Assembly: GCA_016928155.1 (NCBI GenBank)
Contig: JAFGLG010000002.1
Span: 62,001-126,000 of the forward strand
DNA from: Candidatus Woesearchaeota archaeon
GTDB lineage: Archaea > Nanobdellota > Nanobdellia > Woesearchaeales > JAFGLG01
Length of the DNA stretch: 64,000 nt
Reading direction: 5' to 3'
The first letter of the stretch is position 1. The number at the start of each line of letters is the position of its first letter. The translations under genes and the position numbers were made by a program. The notes under the pieces were generated by a model. The model was not told the DNA's origin and did not search any database. It saw only the letters and a program-made list of their open reading frames with translations. Shown here piece after piece: positions 23,266 to 31,664 of this stretch.

Positions 23266-23907
23266 ATGATAAGAGAGTATAACATACGGCATATCAGGAC
23301 ATATGAGAATGCTATGAAGCTTATTTCTGGGCAGTCAGACGGCACCATGCTGACCGGTGATGATTACAGGGAAGCCAGGAGAATCATCGAAAGGCAAGCA
23401 AAATACCTGGCAGAATTAAAATATCCAATTGATGTCATACTGCATAGCCCTCAAGGAAGAACAACACATACAGTAGAGATCATAAAAGAATTCCTGCCGG
23501 ATGTTCCAACTGATTCATTAGAGTACATGACTGAATATAATTGGGGGCCTTATGAGGCCCAACCAAAAACCGTCCTCGGAATGCCTACAAGGATATATGC
23601 AATAACACAAGATGATCCAAGAACCGAAAACATGAAACACTTCATCGACAGGGTGAATGAGTATCATGAAACACTGTTCGAAAGATACAAAGGCCTCAGC
23701 ATACTGTCTGTCGGACATGGATTCTGGTTTGCAGTAAGAAGAAATCTTGCTTTAGGACAAGAACCATCTCCAGAGAACACCAGGATCCTCCATAATGGAC
23801 AGTTCCACATATATGAATGGAAGGATAATGGAGAACTAATGGCCTGCAGATTCGGGAAAATGAAATCAAAGAAGCACTCACTTGCCGAAACGCCTTTGCC
23901 TGAGTGA
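23266..23907 (+). CDS. Histidine phosphatase superfamily protein
   Basis: A 213-residue member of the phosphoglycerate mutase-like group. The catalytic IRHIRTYEN (His 8, Arg 10) takes the place of the usual RHGET, with the second Arg in HSPQGRTTHTVEII, a Glu in EYNWGPYEAQ and the second His in VGHGFWFAVRRN. The set is complete enough for a phosphatase acting on a small phosphoester. Its 3' end overlaps the convergent uppS gene by 30 bases. Substrate unknown. Confidence 0.78.
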   Translation: MIREYNIRHIRTYENAMKLISGQSDGTMLTGDDYREARRIIERQAKYLAELKYPIDVILHSPQGRTTHTVEIIKEFLPDVPTDSLEYMTEYNWGPYEAQPKTVLGMPTRIYAITQDDPRTENMKHFIDRVNEYHETLFERYKGLSILSVGHGFWFAVRRNLALGQEPSPENTRILHNGQFHIYEWKDNGELMACRFGKMKSKKHSLAETPLPE

Positions 23908-24582
23908 GTATTCTTCCAGGCACTTGATGAAATCCTCTTCCTCAAAATCCGGCCAGAACTTGTCCAGAAAGATATATTCTGAATAGTCAGACTGCCAGAG
24001 CAGGAAACCTGAAGTCCTTTTTGCACCACCAGTCCTTATGATGAGGTCAGGAGCATCCTTCATATAAAGGTAATTCTCGAAGATCTTATTGGTTATCTGA
24101 CCTGGCTTCAGCTTGCTGTCCTTGATATCTTTTGCCAGACTGTTGACAGCATCAATGATCTCGCCCCTGCCACCATAAGCCATTGCAAAATTTATAATAA
24201 ACTTATCATGATGCTTTGTGAGCTCCATGATATCTCTCATTGCCTTTTCGATGTCATCAGGGAACATGCCAATCCTCCCTATGACCCTTATCCTTATCCG
24301 ATTCTCAAAGATCCTCTTATCATCCTTCAATCTCTCAAAATTCTCCTTGAAGACCCTCATGAGATACTCAAACTCATCCTTCGGCCTGCCAAAATTCTCC
24401 AAGGAAAAAGCCCAGAGTGTGAGCTCCCTGATGCCAGACTCGTGAGCCCAGTCAACAAGAGCCTCAATCTTCTTGGCACCCCACTCATGACCCTTGAATG
24501 GATGATTTAGGAGCCTCTTTGCAAAACGCCTGTTGCCATCAAGTATTATAGCTACATGCTTCGGGGTGTTCTTAATCTTCAT
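23878..24582 (-). CDS. uppS: Cis-prenyltransferase (undecaprenyl/polyprenyl diphosphate synthase)
   Basis: A 234-residue enzyme that elongates prenyl diphosphates in cis to make the lipid carrier used in glycosylation. Motifs: HVAIILDGNRRFAKR with the catalytic Asp near 15, LTLWAFSLENFGRP, and DLIIRTGGAKRTSGFLLWQS near the end. The product would feed the polyprenol kinase, PAP2 phosphatase and sugar nucleotidyltransferase at 57.8-60.2 kb. It starts at ATG 24582, leaderless from a shared TATA box with the divergent gene. Confidence 0.95.
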   Translation of the reverse strand: MKIKNTPKHVAIILDGNRRFAKRLLNHPFKGHEWGAKKIEALVDWAHESGIRELTLWAFSLENFGRPKDEFEYLMRVFKENFERLKDDKRIFENRIRIRVIGRIGMFPDDIEKAMRDIMELTKHHDKFIINFAMAYGGRGEIIDAVNSLAKDIKDSKLKPGQITNKIFENYLYMKDAPDLIIRTGGAKRTSGFLLWQSDYSEYIFLDKFWPDFEEEDFIKCLEEYSLRQRRFGK

Positions 24583-24604
24583 GGGTTCAGCAAAATGAGA
24601 ATAA

Positions 24605-24612
24605 TTTATAAA
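24605..24612. promoter_or_regulatory. Bidirectional TATA box for uppS and transglutaminase-like gene
   Basis: The palindromic TTTATAAA is centred about 26 bases from the uppS ATG (24582) on one side and 27 bases from the ATG at 24636 on the other. No other TATA-like element is placed correctly for either gene, so one element may drive two leaderless divergent transcripts. Confidence 0.55.
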
Positions 24613-24635
24613 GGTTTTTGGGCATAAGATGAAAA

Positions 24636-25337
24636 ATGAGCAGAATACATGAGGATGATATCAGGAAATTCCACCCAGATCCAGAAGGAATGGAAAGGGA
24701 GATAGGACTTATTGAGGAGAAAGAAAAAAGAGGACCTCTCCTAGCAATAATAGCTGTGTTCATCCTCATGCTCTTTGTGCTGATGATAATACCCCATTAT
24801 TCAGTCAAAATGAATCCAGAGCCGCAGAAAATCCCAAAGCTGGATGAGGTGCTGACCGACAGGAACTTCAGCTTCAACACATATGAATATGAGAATCCCT
24901 ATGATATGCCCCAATTCGTGGAATCAAAAGACCCGACTGTAAAAGGTGTAGCAGACAGGATTGCGACACAGAGCTGCCCTGAAGGAGGAAGGATATGCCA
25001 TGCAAAAGCCATGTTCTACTTTGTGCGCGACAATTTCGAATATGTCAATGACCCTGCCAGGTATGAATATGTCAAGACAGCAAAAGAATCATTCCTGAAC
25101 CATGGCGGGGACTGCGATGACGCATCAGTCCTTCTGGCGACACTTGAAGAGGCTGTCGGCGTGCCGGCACGGTTCATCTTCATACCTGGGCATGTCTATG
25201 TACAGATATTCCTGCCAGAAGCGCCTGCCAGATACAAGCAAGAAGGATGGATAAGCCTGGACCCCACCTGCCAAAGCTGCGGGTTCGGAGAAGTGCCGTA
25301 CAAGAACATAGGTGCAGACAATAGAGTGGTCGGATAA
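24636..25337 (+). CDS. Membrane-anchored transglutaminase-like protein
   Basis: A 233-residue protein with a cytoplasmic N-terminus, one membrane span (about 34-54, LLAIIAVFILMLFVLMIIP) and an external transglutaminase/protease fold: HGGDCDDASVLLATL (catalytic Cys), PGHVYVQIF (His) and SLDPTC (Asp). Four further cysteines (SCPEGGRIC, CQSC) may form disulfides outside the cell. The domain could cleave or crosslink surface proteins. The start is leaderless from the shared TATA box. Confidence 0.82.
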   Translation: MSRIHEDDIRKFHPDPEGMEREIGLIEEKEKRGPLLAIIAVFILMLFVLMIIPHYSVKMNPEPQKIPKLDEVLTDRNFSFNTYEYENPYDMPQFVESKDPTVKGVADRIATQSCPEGGRICHAKAMFYFVRDNFEYVNDPARYEYVKTAKESFLNHGGDCDDASVLLATLEEAVGVPARFIFIPGHVYVQIFLPEAPARYKQEGWISLDPTCQSCGFGEVPYKNIGADNRVVG

Positions 25338-25442
25338 GCCAATAAAGTCTGAAAGGCCTGAATCCTTTGTTTATAACCAATCTGATGCATTCAGTAACAT
25401 TTAAATAAGACCTGTTTTCCATGAACAGCTTGGCATCCCGTA

Positions 25443-25476
25443 TACTATAGCCACCTTTTGGACTATAGTAGGGTGG
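25443..25476 (+). promoter_or_regulatory. Leader hairpin before ribosomal protein L1 gene
   Basis: TACTATAG (25443-25450) and CTATAGTA (25463-25470) form a perfect 8-pair stem ending one base before the ribosome site GGTGG (25472-25476). The loop begins CCACC (25451-25455), which is complementary to that site, so the loop could mask it in an alternative fold. Archaeal L1 represses its own mRNA by binding an rRNA-like structure near the start, so this is a good candidate regulatory site. Confidence 0.55.
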
Positions 25477-25480
25477 AACA

Positions 25481-26128
25481 ATGGAACAGAAAGATATCAT
25501 AAAGGCCGTGAAACAGGCCAGGGAATCTAAGAAAAGGAATTTCAAACAGGGCTTTGACCTAATCATAAACCTGAAGAACATAGACCTCAAGAAACAGGAC
25601 AACCAGATAGACCTCTATGTCATGGTCAAGCACCCTCCGAAGAAGAAAAAGATATGCGCACTCATCGGCGCAGAGCTGAAAGATGAGGCTTCAAAAGTCT
25701 GCGATCTGGCGATACTGTCAGACAGCTTCCCTGAATATTCTGAAAAGAAGAAAGCAAGGCAGCTTGCGCAGGATCATGATTACTTCATAGCACAGGCGAA
25801 TGTGATGCCAAAGGTGGCCAACATATTCGGCCGAGTGTTCGGCGTCAGGGGAAAGATGCCCAACCCGAAAGCAGGATGCGTAGTGCCCCCGAAAGCAAAC
25901 CTCGGCCCGCTCTATGAAAAGCTCCAGAACACGATAAGGGTCACTGCAAAATCAGCTCCCATAGTGCAATGCGGGCTCGGCAATGAGGAGATGAAGGACG
26001 AGGACCTCGCAGACAATGTGCACACGATCTACAATGCAGTCCTCCATAAGCTCCCCAACGAGAGGAACAACATAAAATCAGTCTTTGTCAAGTTCACAAT
26101 GGGAAAACCTGCACCAGTGAAATTTTAG
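25481..26128 (+). CDS. rpl1: Ribosomal protein L1
   Basis: A 215-residue uL1 protein of the ribosomal stalk base that binds 23S rRNA and its own mRNA. The family text RVFGVRGKMPNPKAGCVVPP and the end SVFVKFTMGKPAPVKF are clear. It leads the L1-L10-P1 operon, with L10 10 bases downstream. L11, which often precedes L1 in archaea, is absent here; instead a transglutaminase-like gene is upstream. A TATA-like TTTAAATAA at 25400-25408 precedes a leader of roughly 50 bases with a hairpin. Confidence 0.97.
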   Translation: MEQKDIIKAVKQARESKKRNFKQGFDLIINLKNIDLKKQDNQIDLYVMVKHPPKKKKICALIGAELKDEASKVCDLAILSDSFPEYSEKKKARQLAQDHDYFIAQANVMPKVANIFGRVFGVRGKMPNPKAGCVVPPKANLGPLYEKLQNTIRVTAKSAPIVQCGLGNEEMKDEDLADNVHTIYNAVLHKLPNERNNIKSVFVKFTMGKPAPVKF

Positions 26129-26137
26129 GATGACCAA

Positions 26138-26989
26138 ATGAAAGCGCATGTAGCACAATACAAGAAGGACAATGTGAAGGAATTCACAAAGCTCCTGAAA
26201 GACTATCCAATAATCGGGACTGTGAATCTCGAAAACCTTCCGACTGCACAGCTGCAGCAGATGAGAGGGCAGCTGCGAAATGCGATGGTCCTGAAGGTCA
26301 CGAAAAGAAGGTTCATAAATATCGCGATCGACAATGCAGCAAAGGACAAACCAGGGCTTGAGAAGCTCAAAGAGCATCTTCCCGGGATGCCTGCGCTGTT
26401 CTTCACCAAGGAGAACCCTTTCAAGCTCTACAAAATCATACAGAAAAGCAAGTCAAATGCCCCTGCCAAGGCCGGCCAGACAGCGCCAAGAGACATCACA
26501 GTCCAGCCAGGCCCGACAAACTTCGCTCCGGGGCCGATCATCTCAGACCTTGCAGGTGTAGGGATCAAGGCGGGTATAGAGAACGGCAAAGTGGCTATAA
26601 AAGCAGAATCCACCATAGTCAAGAAAGGCGCCATCATCAATGAGAAGCAGGCAGGCATAATGGCGAAGCTCGGCATAGAGCCGATGGAGATAGGACTCAA
26701 TGTCGTCGCTGTATACGAGAACGGGATCATATTCACATCTGACATCATGGGAGTCGATGAGACAGAATACATCAACAAGATATCACAGGCTGCAAGCTGG
26801 GCATTCAACCTCGCAGTCGAAGCAGGCATCATGACAAAAGAGACAACAGAGCATCTCATAGTCAAGGCCTTCACAGAGGCCAAGGCACTGGCAATAAGCC
26901 AGAACATCTATGGAAAAGATGTGATCGACCAGATAGTTGCAAAAGCGAACAACCAAATGTTGGCGCTGAAGACACAATTGAACTTATAA
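26138..26989 (+). CDS. rpl10: Ribosomal protein L10 (P0), shortened C-terminus
   Basis: A 283-residue uL10/P0 that anchors P1 dimers at the GTPase centre. Seen are the N-terminal rRNA-binding part ([16 protein letters not shown]), the [20 protein letters not shown] insert typical of archaeal P0, and the helical spine with P1-binding segments ([41 protein letters not shown]). Most archaeal P0 proteins run on for about 50 more residues with the acidic GLGALFG end; here the protein stops after the spine. The P1 gene with that tail follows 16 bases later. Confidence 0.95.
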   Translation: MKAHVAQYKKDNVKEFTKLLKDYPIIGTVNLENLPTAQLQQMRGQLRNAMVLKVTKRRFINIAIDNAAKDKPGLEKLKEHLPGMPALFFTKENPFKLYKIIQKSKSNAPAKAGQTAPRDITVQPGPTNFAPGPIISDLAGVGIKAGIENGKVAIKAESTIVKKGAIINEKQAGIMAKLGIEPMEIGLNVVAVYENGIIFTSDIMGVDETEYINKISQAASWAFNLAVEAGIMTKETTEHLIVKAFTEAKALAISQNIYGKDVIDQIVAKANNQMLALKTQLNL

Positions 26990-27005
26990 TTCAGGAGGGA
27001 TTAAG

Positions 27006-27311
27006 ATGGAATACGTATATGCTGCAATGTTGTTGCACAAAGCCGGCCAGAAGATAGATGAAGCCAATGTCAAGAAAGTGCTAGAAGCTGCAGGAGCAAA
27101 GGCTGATGAAGCCAAGACAAAAGCTCTCGTCGCTGCCCTAGACGGCGTAAATATCGACGAGGCCATCAAGAAGGCAGCAGTAGTCGCTGCACCAGCCGCA
27201 GCACCGGCCGCAGGAGGAGCTGCACCGGCAGAGAAGAAGGAAGAGAAGCCCAAGGAAGAGAAGAAATCGGCTGAAGAAGCTGCAGCAGGACTGGGCGCCC
27301 TGTTCGGATAA
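27006..27311 (+). CDS. rpl12: Ribosomal protein P1 (L12)
   Basis: A 101-residue archaeal P1 stalk protein: N-terminal dimerising helices ([19 protein letters not shown]), an Ala/Pro/Gly hinge, a Lys/Glu-rich stretch and the conserved [10 protein letters not shown] end that recruits elongation factors. It is the third gene of the L1-L10-P1 operon and follows GGAGGG. The only carrier of the acidic tail in this operon, since L10 lacks it. Confidence 0.97.
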   Translation: MEYVYAAMLLHKAGQKIDEANVKKVLEAAGAKADEAKTKALVAALDGVNIDEAIKKAAVVAAPAAAPAAGGAAPAEKKEEKPKEEKKSAEEAAAGLGALFG

Positions 27312-27359
27312 TATTTTCCCTTTTCATTTTTGAGGGATCAATGCTAAATGTGGTAATCA

Positions 27360-28256
27360 ATGATAAGCGATGAAGAGAAGCAGGAAATATACGGGAAACT
27401 AAAGGATTTCCGCAGCGAGATTTCTAGACTGAAGAATGAGCTGAACCAGGTCAATGACGAGAAAGAAGCATGGTTCGCCAAGAAGCAGGAATACGGCAAG
27501 CAGATCAAGACACTCATCTCTGACATAACAGCCTCAAGGAAGAAAAGAGACGAGCTCACCAGAAACGTCAAGGAGCTCAAGAAAGAGAGAGGCCAAGTGG
27601 CAGAGGGCATAAAGAAGAGCATAGAAGAAGTCAAGAAAGTGAATGCCGAGAAGGACAAGGCGGCACAGGACCAGCAGGCCAGGGTCAATCCGAAGAGGCT
27701 GATGGAAGACATAGAGAAGCTCGAGATGCAGATCGAAACAAATGTCATGAGCTTTGACAAGGAGAAGAAGCTCATGAAAGAGATAAAATCCATGAAGAAG
27801 CAGCTCGGCGAAGCGAAAGGCGCCTCCAACATATGGCAGAAGTCAAGGGACCTGTCCAAGACGATAAACGAGATGAAGAAGAAAGCGGATGCTGTGCATA
27901 ACCAGATACAGACCATGGCAAAGCAATCACAGGTGCTCCATGAGGAGCTCATAACAAAGTCAAAGGAAGTGGATGAGCTCAAGAAGAAAGAGGAAGAAGC
28001 ATACAAGAAATTCTCAGAACTCAAAGAAAAGTTCAATTCTGTCAATGAGCAGCTCAAGAAGAAGCTCGAAGAAGCAGGCATGGCGCATGAAAAGGTCAAG
28101 GAAGCCAAAGAGGACAGCTTCAAGGAGAAGAAGAAAAGAGAGACAGCGACATTGAAAGACAAACAGGACGCGATAAATGAGAAGATAGCCCGCGGAGAGA
28201 AATTGACTACAGAAGACCTTCTAGTGCTGCAGTCGTTCGATGATGAAGGCAATTAA
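27360..28256 (+). CDS. Archaeal coiled-coil protein (COG1340-like)
   Basis: A 298-residue protein that is a nearly uninterrupted charged coiled coil, ending in a short conserved tail (EKIARGEKLTTEDLLVLQSF). This matches the uncharacterised archaeal coiled-coil family placed after stalk protein genes in several archaea, so a ribosome-related role is possible. It is 49 bases after P1 and likely cotranscribed with the stalk operon. No catalytic motif is visible. Confidence 0.75.
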   Translation: MISDEEKQEIYGKLKDFRSEISRLKNELNQVNDEKEAWFAKKQEYGKQIKTLISDITASRKKRDELTRNVKELKKERGQVAEGIKKSIEEVKKVNAEKDKAAQDQQARVNPKRLMEDIEKLEMQIETNVMSFDKEKKLMKEIKSMKKQLGEAKGASNIWQKSRDLSKTINEMKKKADAVHNQIQTMAKQSQVLHEELITKSKEVDELKKKEEEAYKKFSELKEKFNSVNEQLKKKLEEAGMAHEKVKEAKEDSFKEKKKRETATLKDKQDAINEKIARGEKLTTEDLLVLQSFDDEGN

Positions 28257-28258
28257 TT

Positions 28259-28456
28259 CTAAGAATTCATCAAGTCATAGATGAAACCAAGATAATAACA
28301 GAAGCCCATGAGCACTGAGGATATCAGGGCCCAGACAACAATCATGTTGAGCTGCTGCAGAATAAGCGCATTCTTGAAGTTGGGCATGAAGAACAATGCT
28401 CCAACGCAGATGACAAAGCCGATGAATCCTGCAAGTGATTTCCCTGTGTGATACAT
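28259..28456 (-). CDS. Small membrane protein, 65 residues, two spans
   Basis: Two hydrophobic segments (about 8-24 and 38-58) separated by a short polar loop, with ends rich in Tyr and Ser; no family is recognised. The TATA-like TTTAAATA (28481-28488) and one copy of the TTTCNATATNGAAA palindrome (28495-28510) lie upstream, which supports an expressed, regulated gene. It is convergent with the coiled-coil gene, 3 bases apart. Confidence 0.6.
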   Translation of the reverse strand: MYHTGKSLAGFIGFVICVGALFFMPNFKNALILQQLNMIVVWALISSVLMGFCYYLGFIYDLMNS

Positions 28457-28593
28457 GATAATGATTTTTTGAGATATTATTTAAATAGTTTTTTATTTTC
28501 AATATGGAATAATTAAATTTCTTTATCAATGAGTGATAAATTATTAATATGAGTGGGTTGCCAGCTGCCTGGTGAGGGCGAGGGTGATCCACT

Positions 28594-28770
28594 ATGAATG
28601 AAGAACCAAATAAGATGCAAAGACCAGAAACACCGATCAAAACACAAGAGCAATATTTTCGTTCTAACATTGTTGAATGGTGCAAAGATGGAACAGTTGT
28701 CCACCTCATAGATGGAAGATACTGCATGAGCCACATGGGAGAGTACATGAAGAGGGATTATTATTTGTAA
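28594..28770 (+). CDS. Small protein, 58 residues
   Basis: ATG 28594 to TAA 28768-28770 encodes a 58-residue soluble protein ([20 protein letters not shown] at the start, then [20 protein letters not shown] with CMSHMGEYM). A GGGTGATC ribosome site precedes the ATG. It overlaps the convergent copper ATPase gene by 10 bases. The Cys, His and Met content is high, which is suggestive beside a copper operon but unproven. No family recognised. Confidence 0.55.
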   Translation: MNEEPNKMQRPETPIKTQEQYFRSNIVEWCKDGTVVHLIDGRYCMSHMGEYMKRDYYL

Positions 28771-30977
28771 TCTTTTCCGGTATACCTCTTCATCATCAAT
28801 GAATTTGTGACCACACTCACACTGGAAAATGCCATGGCTCCGCCAGCAATTATCGGTGACAAGAGCCAGCCTGTGACATGGTACAAGATACCTGCAGCAA
28901 CAGGGATGCTGATGATGTTATAGAAGAAAGCCCAGAAGAGGTTCTGCCTTATCTTTCTCATCGCATACCTGCTCAGATCCATTGCCCTGACAACATCCAT
29001 CATGTCGTTCCTCACAAGCACAATATCACCTGACTCAATAGCGACATCTGTACCTGAACCAATAGCAATGCCAATATCTGCCTGAGCCAAAGCAGGGGCA
29101 TCATTTATCCCATCGCCGACCATTGCGACTAAACCTCTCTTCTGCAGCTTCCTGACCTCTCTAGCCTTGTCCTGGGGGAGAACTTCAGCAAGGACATGAT
29201 CAATGCCAAGCTGGGCAGCTATTGCTTCACCAGTGCGCCTGTTGTCGCCAGTCATCATCACAACTTTCTTGCCCATCATCCTGAGCTTCTTGACAGCAGC
29301 AACAGAACTTCTCTTGGGGGTGTCAGCGACAGCTATCAGGCCGAGAGCCTTCGTATCAGCAAGAACCATCACAGTCTTGCCCTGCTTCTCCAGGTCCTGA
29401 ATCTTTCTCTCAGCTTTGGATATTGAGATCTTTCTTGACTTCATGAGTTTCCTGTTGCCAAGATAATATGCCTTTCGATTGTAAGATGCCTTTATCCCGC
29501 TGCCGACAAAAGCCTTGAAGGAATCTGCATCAGGAAGCTTCATCCTTTTCTGCTTAGCAGCACCAACAATTGCATCTCCCAGAGGATGCTCTGAACCCTT
29601 CTCTAGAACAGCAGCAATCCTGAGCAATGAATCCTGCTTCTCTTTCCCAAGAGAAACAATGTCTGTGACAACAGGCTTACCCTCTGTCAGGGTGCCAGTC
29701 TTGTCAAATACAATTGTGTCCATCTTATGGGCCTGCTGAAGTGCAGAAGCGCTCTTTATCAGGATACCATGCTGAGCAGCCAGACCTGTGCCTACCATTA
29801 CAGCAGTCGGTGTGGCAAGACCAAGCGCACATGGACAGGCAATGATCATCACAGCAACAAAAATAGTAAGTGCAAAAGCAAAGCCGAAACCGAGGAAATA
29901 CCATATCAATGCTGATATAATCGCGATCAAAACAACAACCGGGACAAAATAAGCTGAGATGATGTCAGCAAGCTTCTGGATAGGGGCTTTGGAGCCCTGT
30001 GCATCCTCGACAAGCTGTATGATCTGAGCAAGGAAAGTATCAGAGCCTATCTTCGTTGCCCTGAACCTGAAAGATCCTGATTTGTTTATAGTGGCTCCGA
30101 TAACCTTGGCCCCTTTAGATTTCTCCACTGGAATTGATTCTCCTGTGATCATTGACTCATCAACAGAAGAATGGCCCTGAGTCACAATGCCATCAACAGG
30201 GATCTTCTGGCCTGGCTTCACAACAACAGTATCCCCTACAACAACCTGGTTGATCGGTATGATTAACTCCTTCCCTTTCCTGAAAACTGCAGCGGTCTTA
30301 GGCTGCAGTCCCATCAGATTCTTGATCGCTTCAGATGTCTTGCCCTTGGCAACAGCCTCAAGATACCTGCCAAGCATGATGAAGACGACAAGAAGACCGG
30401 CAACCTCAAAATACAAATCATTAGAACCGTAATTTTGACTGCCAGACCAAATCATGATCGCTATGAACAAGCTGTAGAGGTATGCAGATCCAGTGCCCAG
30501 GGCAACAAGAGTATCCATGGTAGCTGTGCCAGATTTGAATATCGTCGATATGCCCCTTGTGTAGAAATGATAATTAGCAATCAGTATTGGTGTTGTGAGA
30601 ATAATCTGGATCAGTGCCATGTTCCGTAATATGAAATCCGGGAGAGCTATGCCAATATGAGGGGCCATTGCAAAGACCAACAATGGAAAGCCCAAGACTA
30701 CAGAGAAGATAAGCTGCTTCTTTATTGTCAGAATCTCTTTCTGCCTGGCCTTCTTCTCATGATCAACAGAAGCTGAAGCCAGAGAATAACCAATACCCCC
30801 GATAGTCTTCTTTATGAGCTTCATATCCAGCTCATCCTTGTGGGACACTGTAGCCTTATGAGTAGCGTAGTTGACAGTGGCATTGTCTATACCGGGAACC
30901 TTCTTCAGCTTGCGTTCAATCCGTGCAGCGCAGGAAGCGCAATGCATCCCTCCTATCGGCAGATCTGTCTTCTTCAT
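28761..30977 (-). CDS. copA: Copper-translocating P-type ATPase
   Basis: A 738-residue CPx-type ATPase exporting Cu(I). In order: one HMA metal-binding domain with CASC (13-16), membrane helices, the actuator domain with [15 protein letters not shown], the transport motif CPC (381-383), the phosphorylation site [11 protein letters not shown] (425-435), the SEHPLG nucleotide-binding motif and [20 protein letters not shown]. It begins at an ATGA overlap with the small HMA protein gene upstream, and follows DUF2318 and HMA-membrane genes, forming a copper-handling operon. Confidence 0.95.
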   Translation of the reverse strand: MKKTDLPIGGMHCASCAARIERKLKKVPGIDNATVNYATHKATVSHKDELDMKLIKKTIGGIGYSLASASVDHEKKARQKEILTIKKQLIFSVVLGFPLLVFAMAPHIGIALPDFILRNMALIQIILTTPILIANYHFYTRGISTIFKSGTATMDTLVALGTGSAYLYSLFIAIMIWSGSQNYGSNDLYFEVAGLLVVFIMLGRYLEAVAKGKTSEAIKNLMGLQPKTAAVFRKGKELIIPINQVVVGDTVVVKPGQKIPVDGIVTQGHSSVDESMITGESIPVEKSKGAKVIGATINKSGSFRFRATKIGSDTFLAQIIQLVEDAQGSKAPIQKLADIISAYFVPVVVLIAIISALIWYFLGFGFAFALTIFVAVMIIACPCALGLATPTAVMVGTGLAAQHGILIKSASALQQAHKMDTIVFDKTGTLTEGKPVVTDIVSLGKEKQDSLLRIAAVLEKGSEHPLGDAIVGAAKQKRMKLPDADSFKAFVGSGIKASYNRKAYYLGNRKLMKSRKISISKAERKIQDLEKQGKTVMVLADTKALGLIAVADTPKRSSVAAVKKLRMMGKKVVMMTGDNRRTGEAIAAQLGIDHVLAEVLPQDKAREVRKLQKRGLVAMVGDGINDAPALAQADIGIAIGSGTDVAIESGDIVLVRNDMMDVVRAMDLSRYAMRKIRQNLFWAFFYNIISIPVAAGILYHVTGWLLSPIIAGGAMAFSSVSVVTNSLMMKRYTGKDYK

Positions 30978-31180
30978 TGTATTCTTACCTTATAATCCCC
31001 TTCTGACTCTATCGAACTGATGATATTCTTGCTTGATCTTTCTGTCTTAATGGTGAGGACTCCTATCTTAGATTTCTCATCAACCTTGAATGATGAGATC
31101 TTCGCTCCCTGCTCTTCCATGATATCCTCAATAAGACCTTTGCATGCTTTGCAATGCAATCCTTTAATCTCTAATTCCAT
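30974..31180 (-). CDS. Small HMA-domain metal chaperone
   Basis: A 68-residue protein consisting of a single heavy-metal-associated domain with CKAC (residues 10-13) after the LEIKGLH strand. Such proteins carry Cu(I) to CopA. Its stop overlaps the CopA start (ATGA), which should keep their synthesis in proportion. The ribosome site GGAGGTC precedes the ATG. The fold is that of CopZ/Atx1. Confidence 0.87.
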   Translation of the reverse strand: MELEIKGLHCKACKGLIEDIMEEQGAKISSFKVDEKSKIGVLTIKTERSSKNIISSIESEGDYKVRIQ

Positions 31181-31204
31181 CTTAAGACCTCCAGAAAAGA
31201 AAGG

Positions 31205-31651
31205 TTATGCAAACCTTCTCTTGCCTGCTGCAAGATCTGCCTTGTTGATGACTAGACTATCACCTTGGACCTTGCTTGGCAGAAAACCAGGCCAGCAACC
31301 ACCACCCATGGTGTTCTCAGTGCCTAAACCGCTTAGGGGATACTTGTTGCCACAATTATTGCAGACCATCTGATCACCTTCCTGTCTATAACCCTTTTTC
31401 TGTGCACCACAGACATCACAGGCATCAAAAGCGGTCTTGATAGAGCCGTCACTGTCTTTCACTGCAAAGAACCTGACAGCAACACCATTTACAGCATATT
31501 CATAAAACTGAGCTGTCGATGAGATCTGCGATGTTGGAATGCTCATGACCCCTGTCGCAGCAATAGCATTGCCTGCAACACCTGATGGCTTCAGCACATA
31601 ACCTAAAGCAATGACGACAAACAATATCAAAACAGCATATCCTTTCTTCAT
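31205..31651 (-). CDS. DUF2318 membrane-anchored Cys-rich protein
   Basis: A 148-residue protein with one N-terminal membrane anchor (4-21) and an external DUF2318 domain: FFAVKDSDGSIKTAFDACDV, two CxxC pairs (Cys 78/81 and 97/100) and a GGGCWPGFLP end (Cys 119). DUF2318 proteins occur with iron or copper transport proteins and probably bind metal or redox cofactors. ATG 31651 follows GAGGGGGT. It lies between the HMA-membrane protein gene and the small HMA gene in the copper operon. Confidence 0.87.
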   Translation of the reverse strand: MKKGYAVLILFVVIALGYVLKPSGVAGNAIAATGVMSIPTSQISSTAQFYEYAVNGVAVRFFAVKDSDGSIKTAFDACDVCGAQKKGYRQEGDQMVCNNCGNKYPLSGLGTENTMGGGCWPGFLPSKVQGDSLVINKADLAAGKRRFA

Positions 31652-31664
31652 CTTAGATACCCCC

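Noticed and set aside
27344-28252. 302-residue minus-strand frame rich in Ser, Phe and Leu
   Set aside because: Antisense of a Lys/Glu-rich coiled-coil gene always gives such a pseudo-membrane protein.
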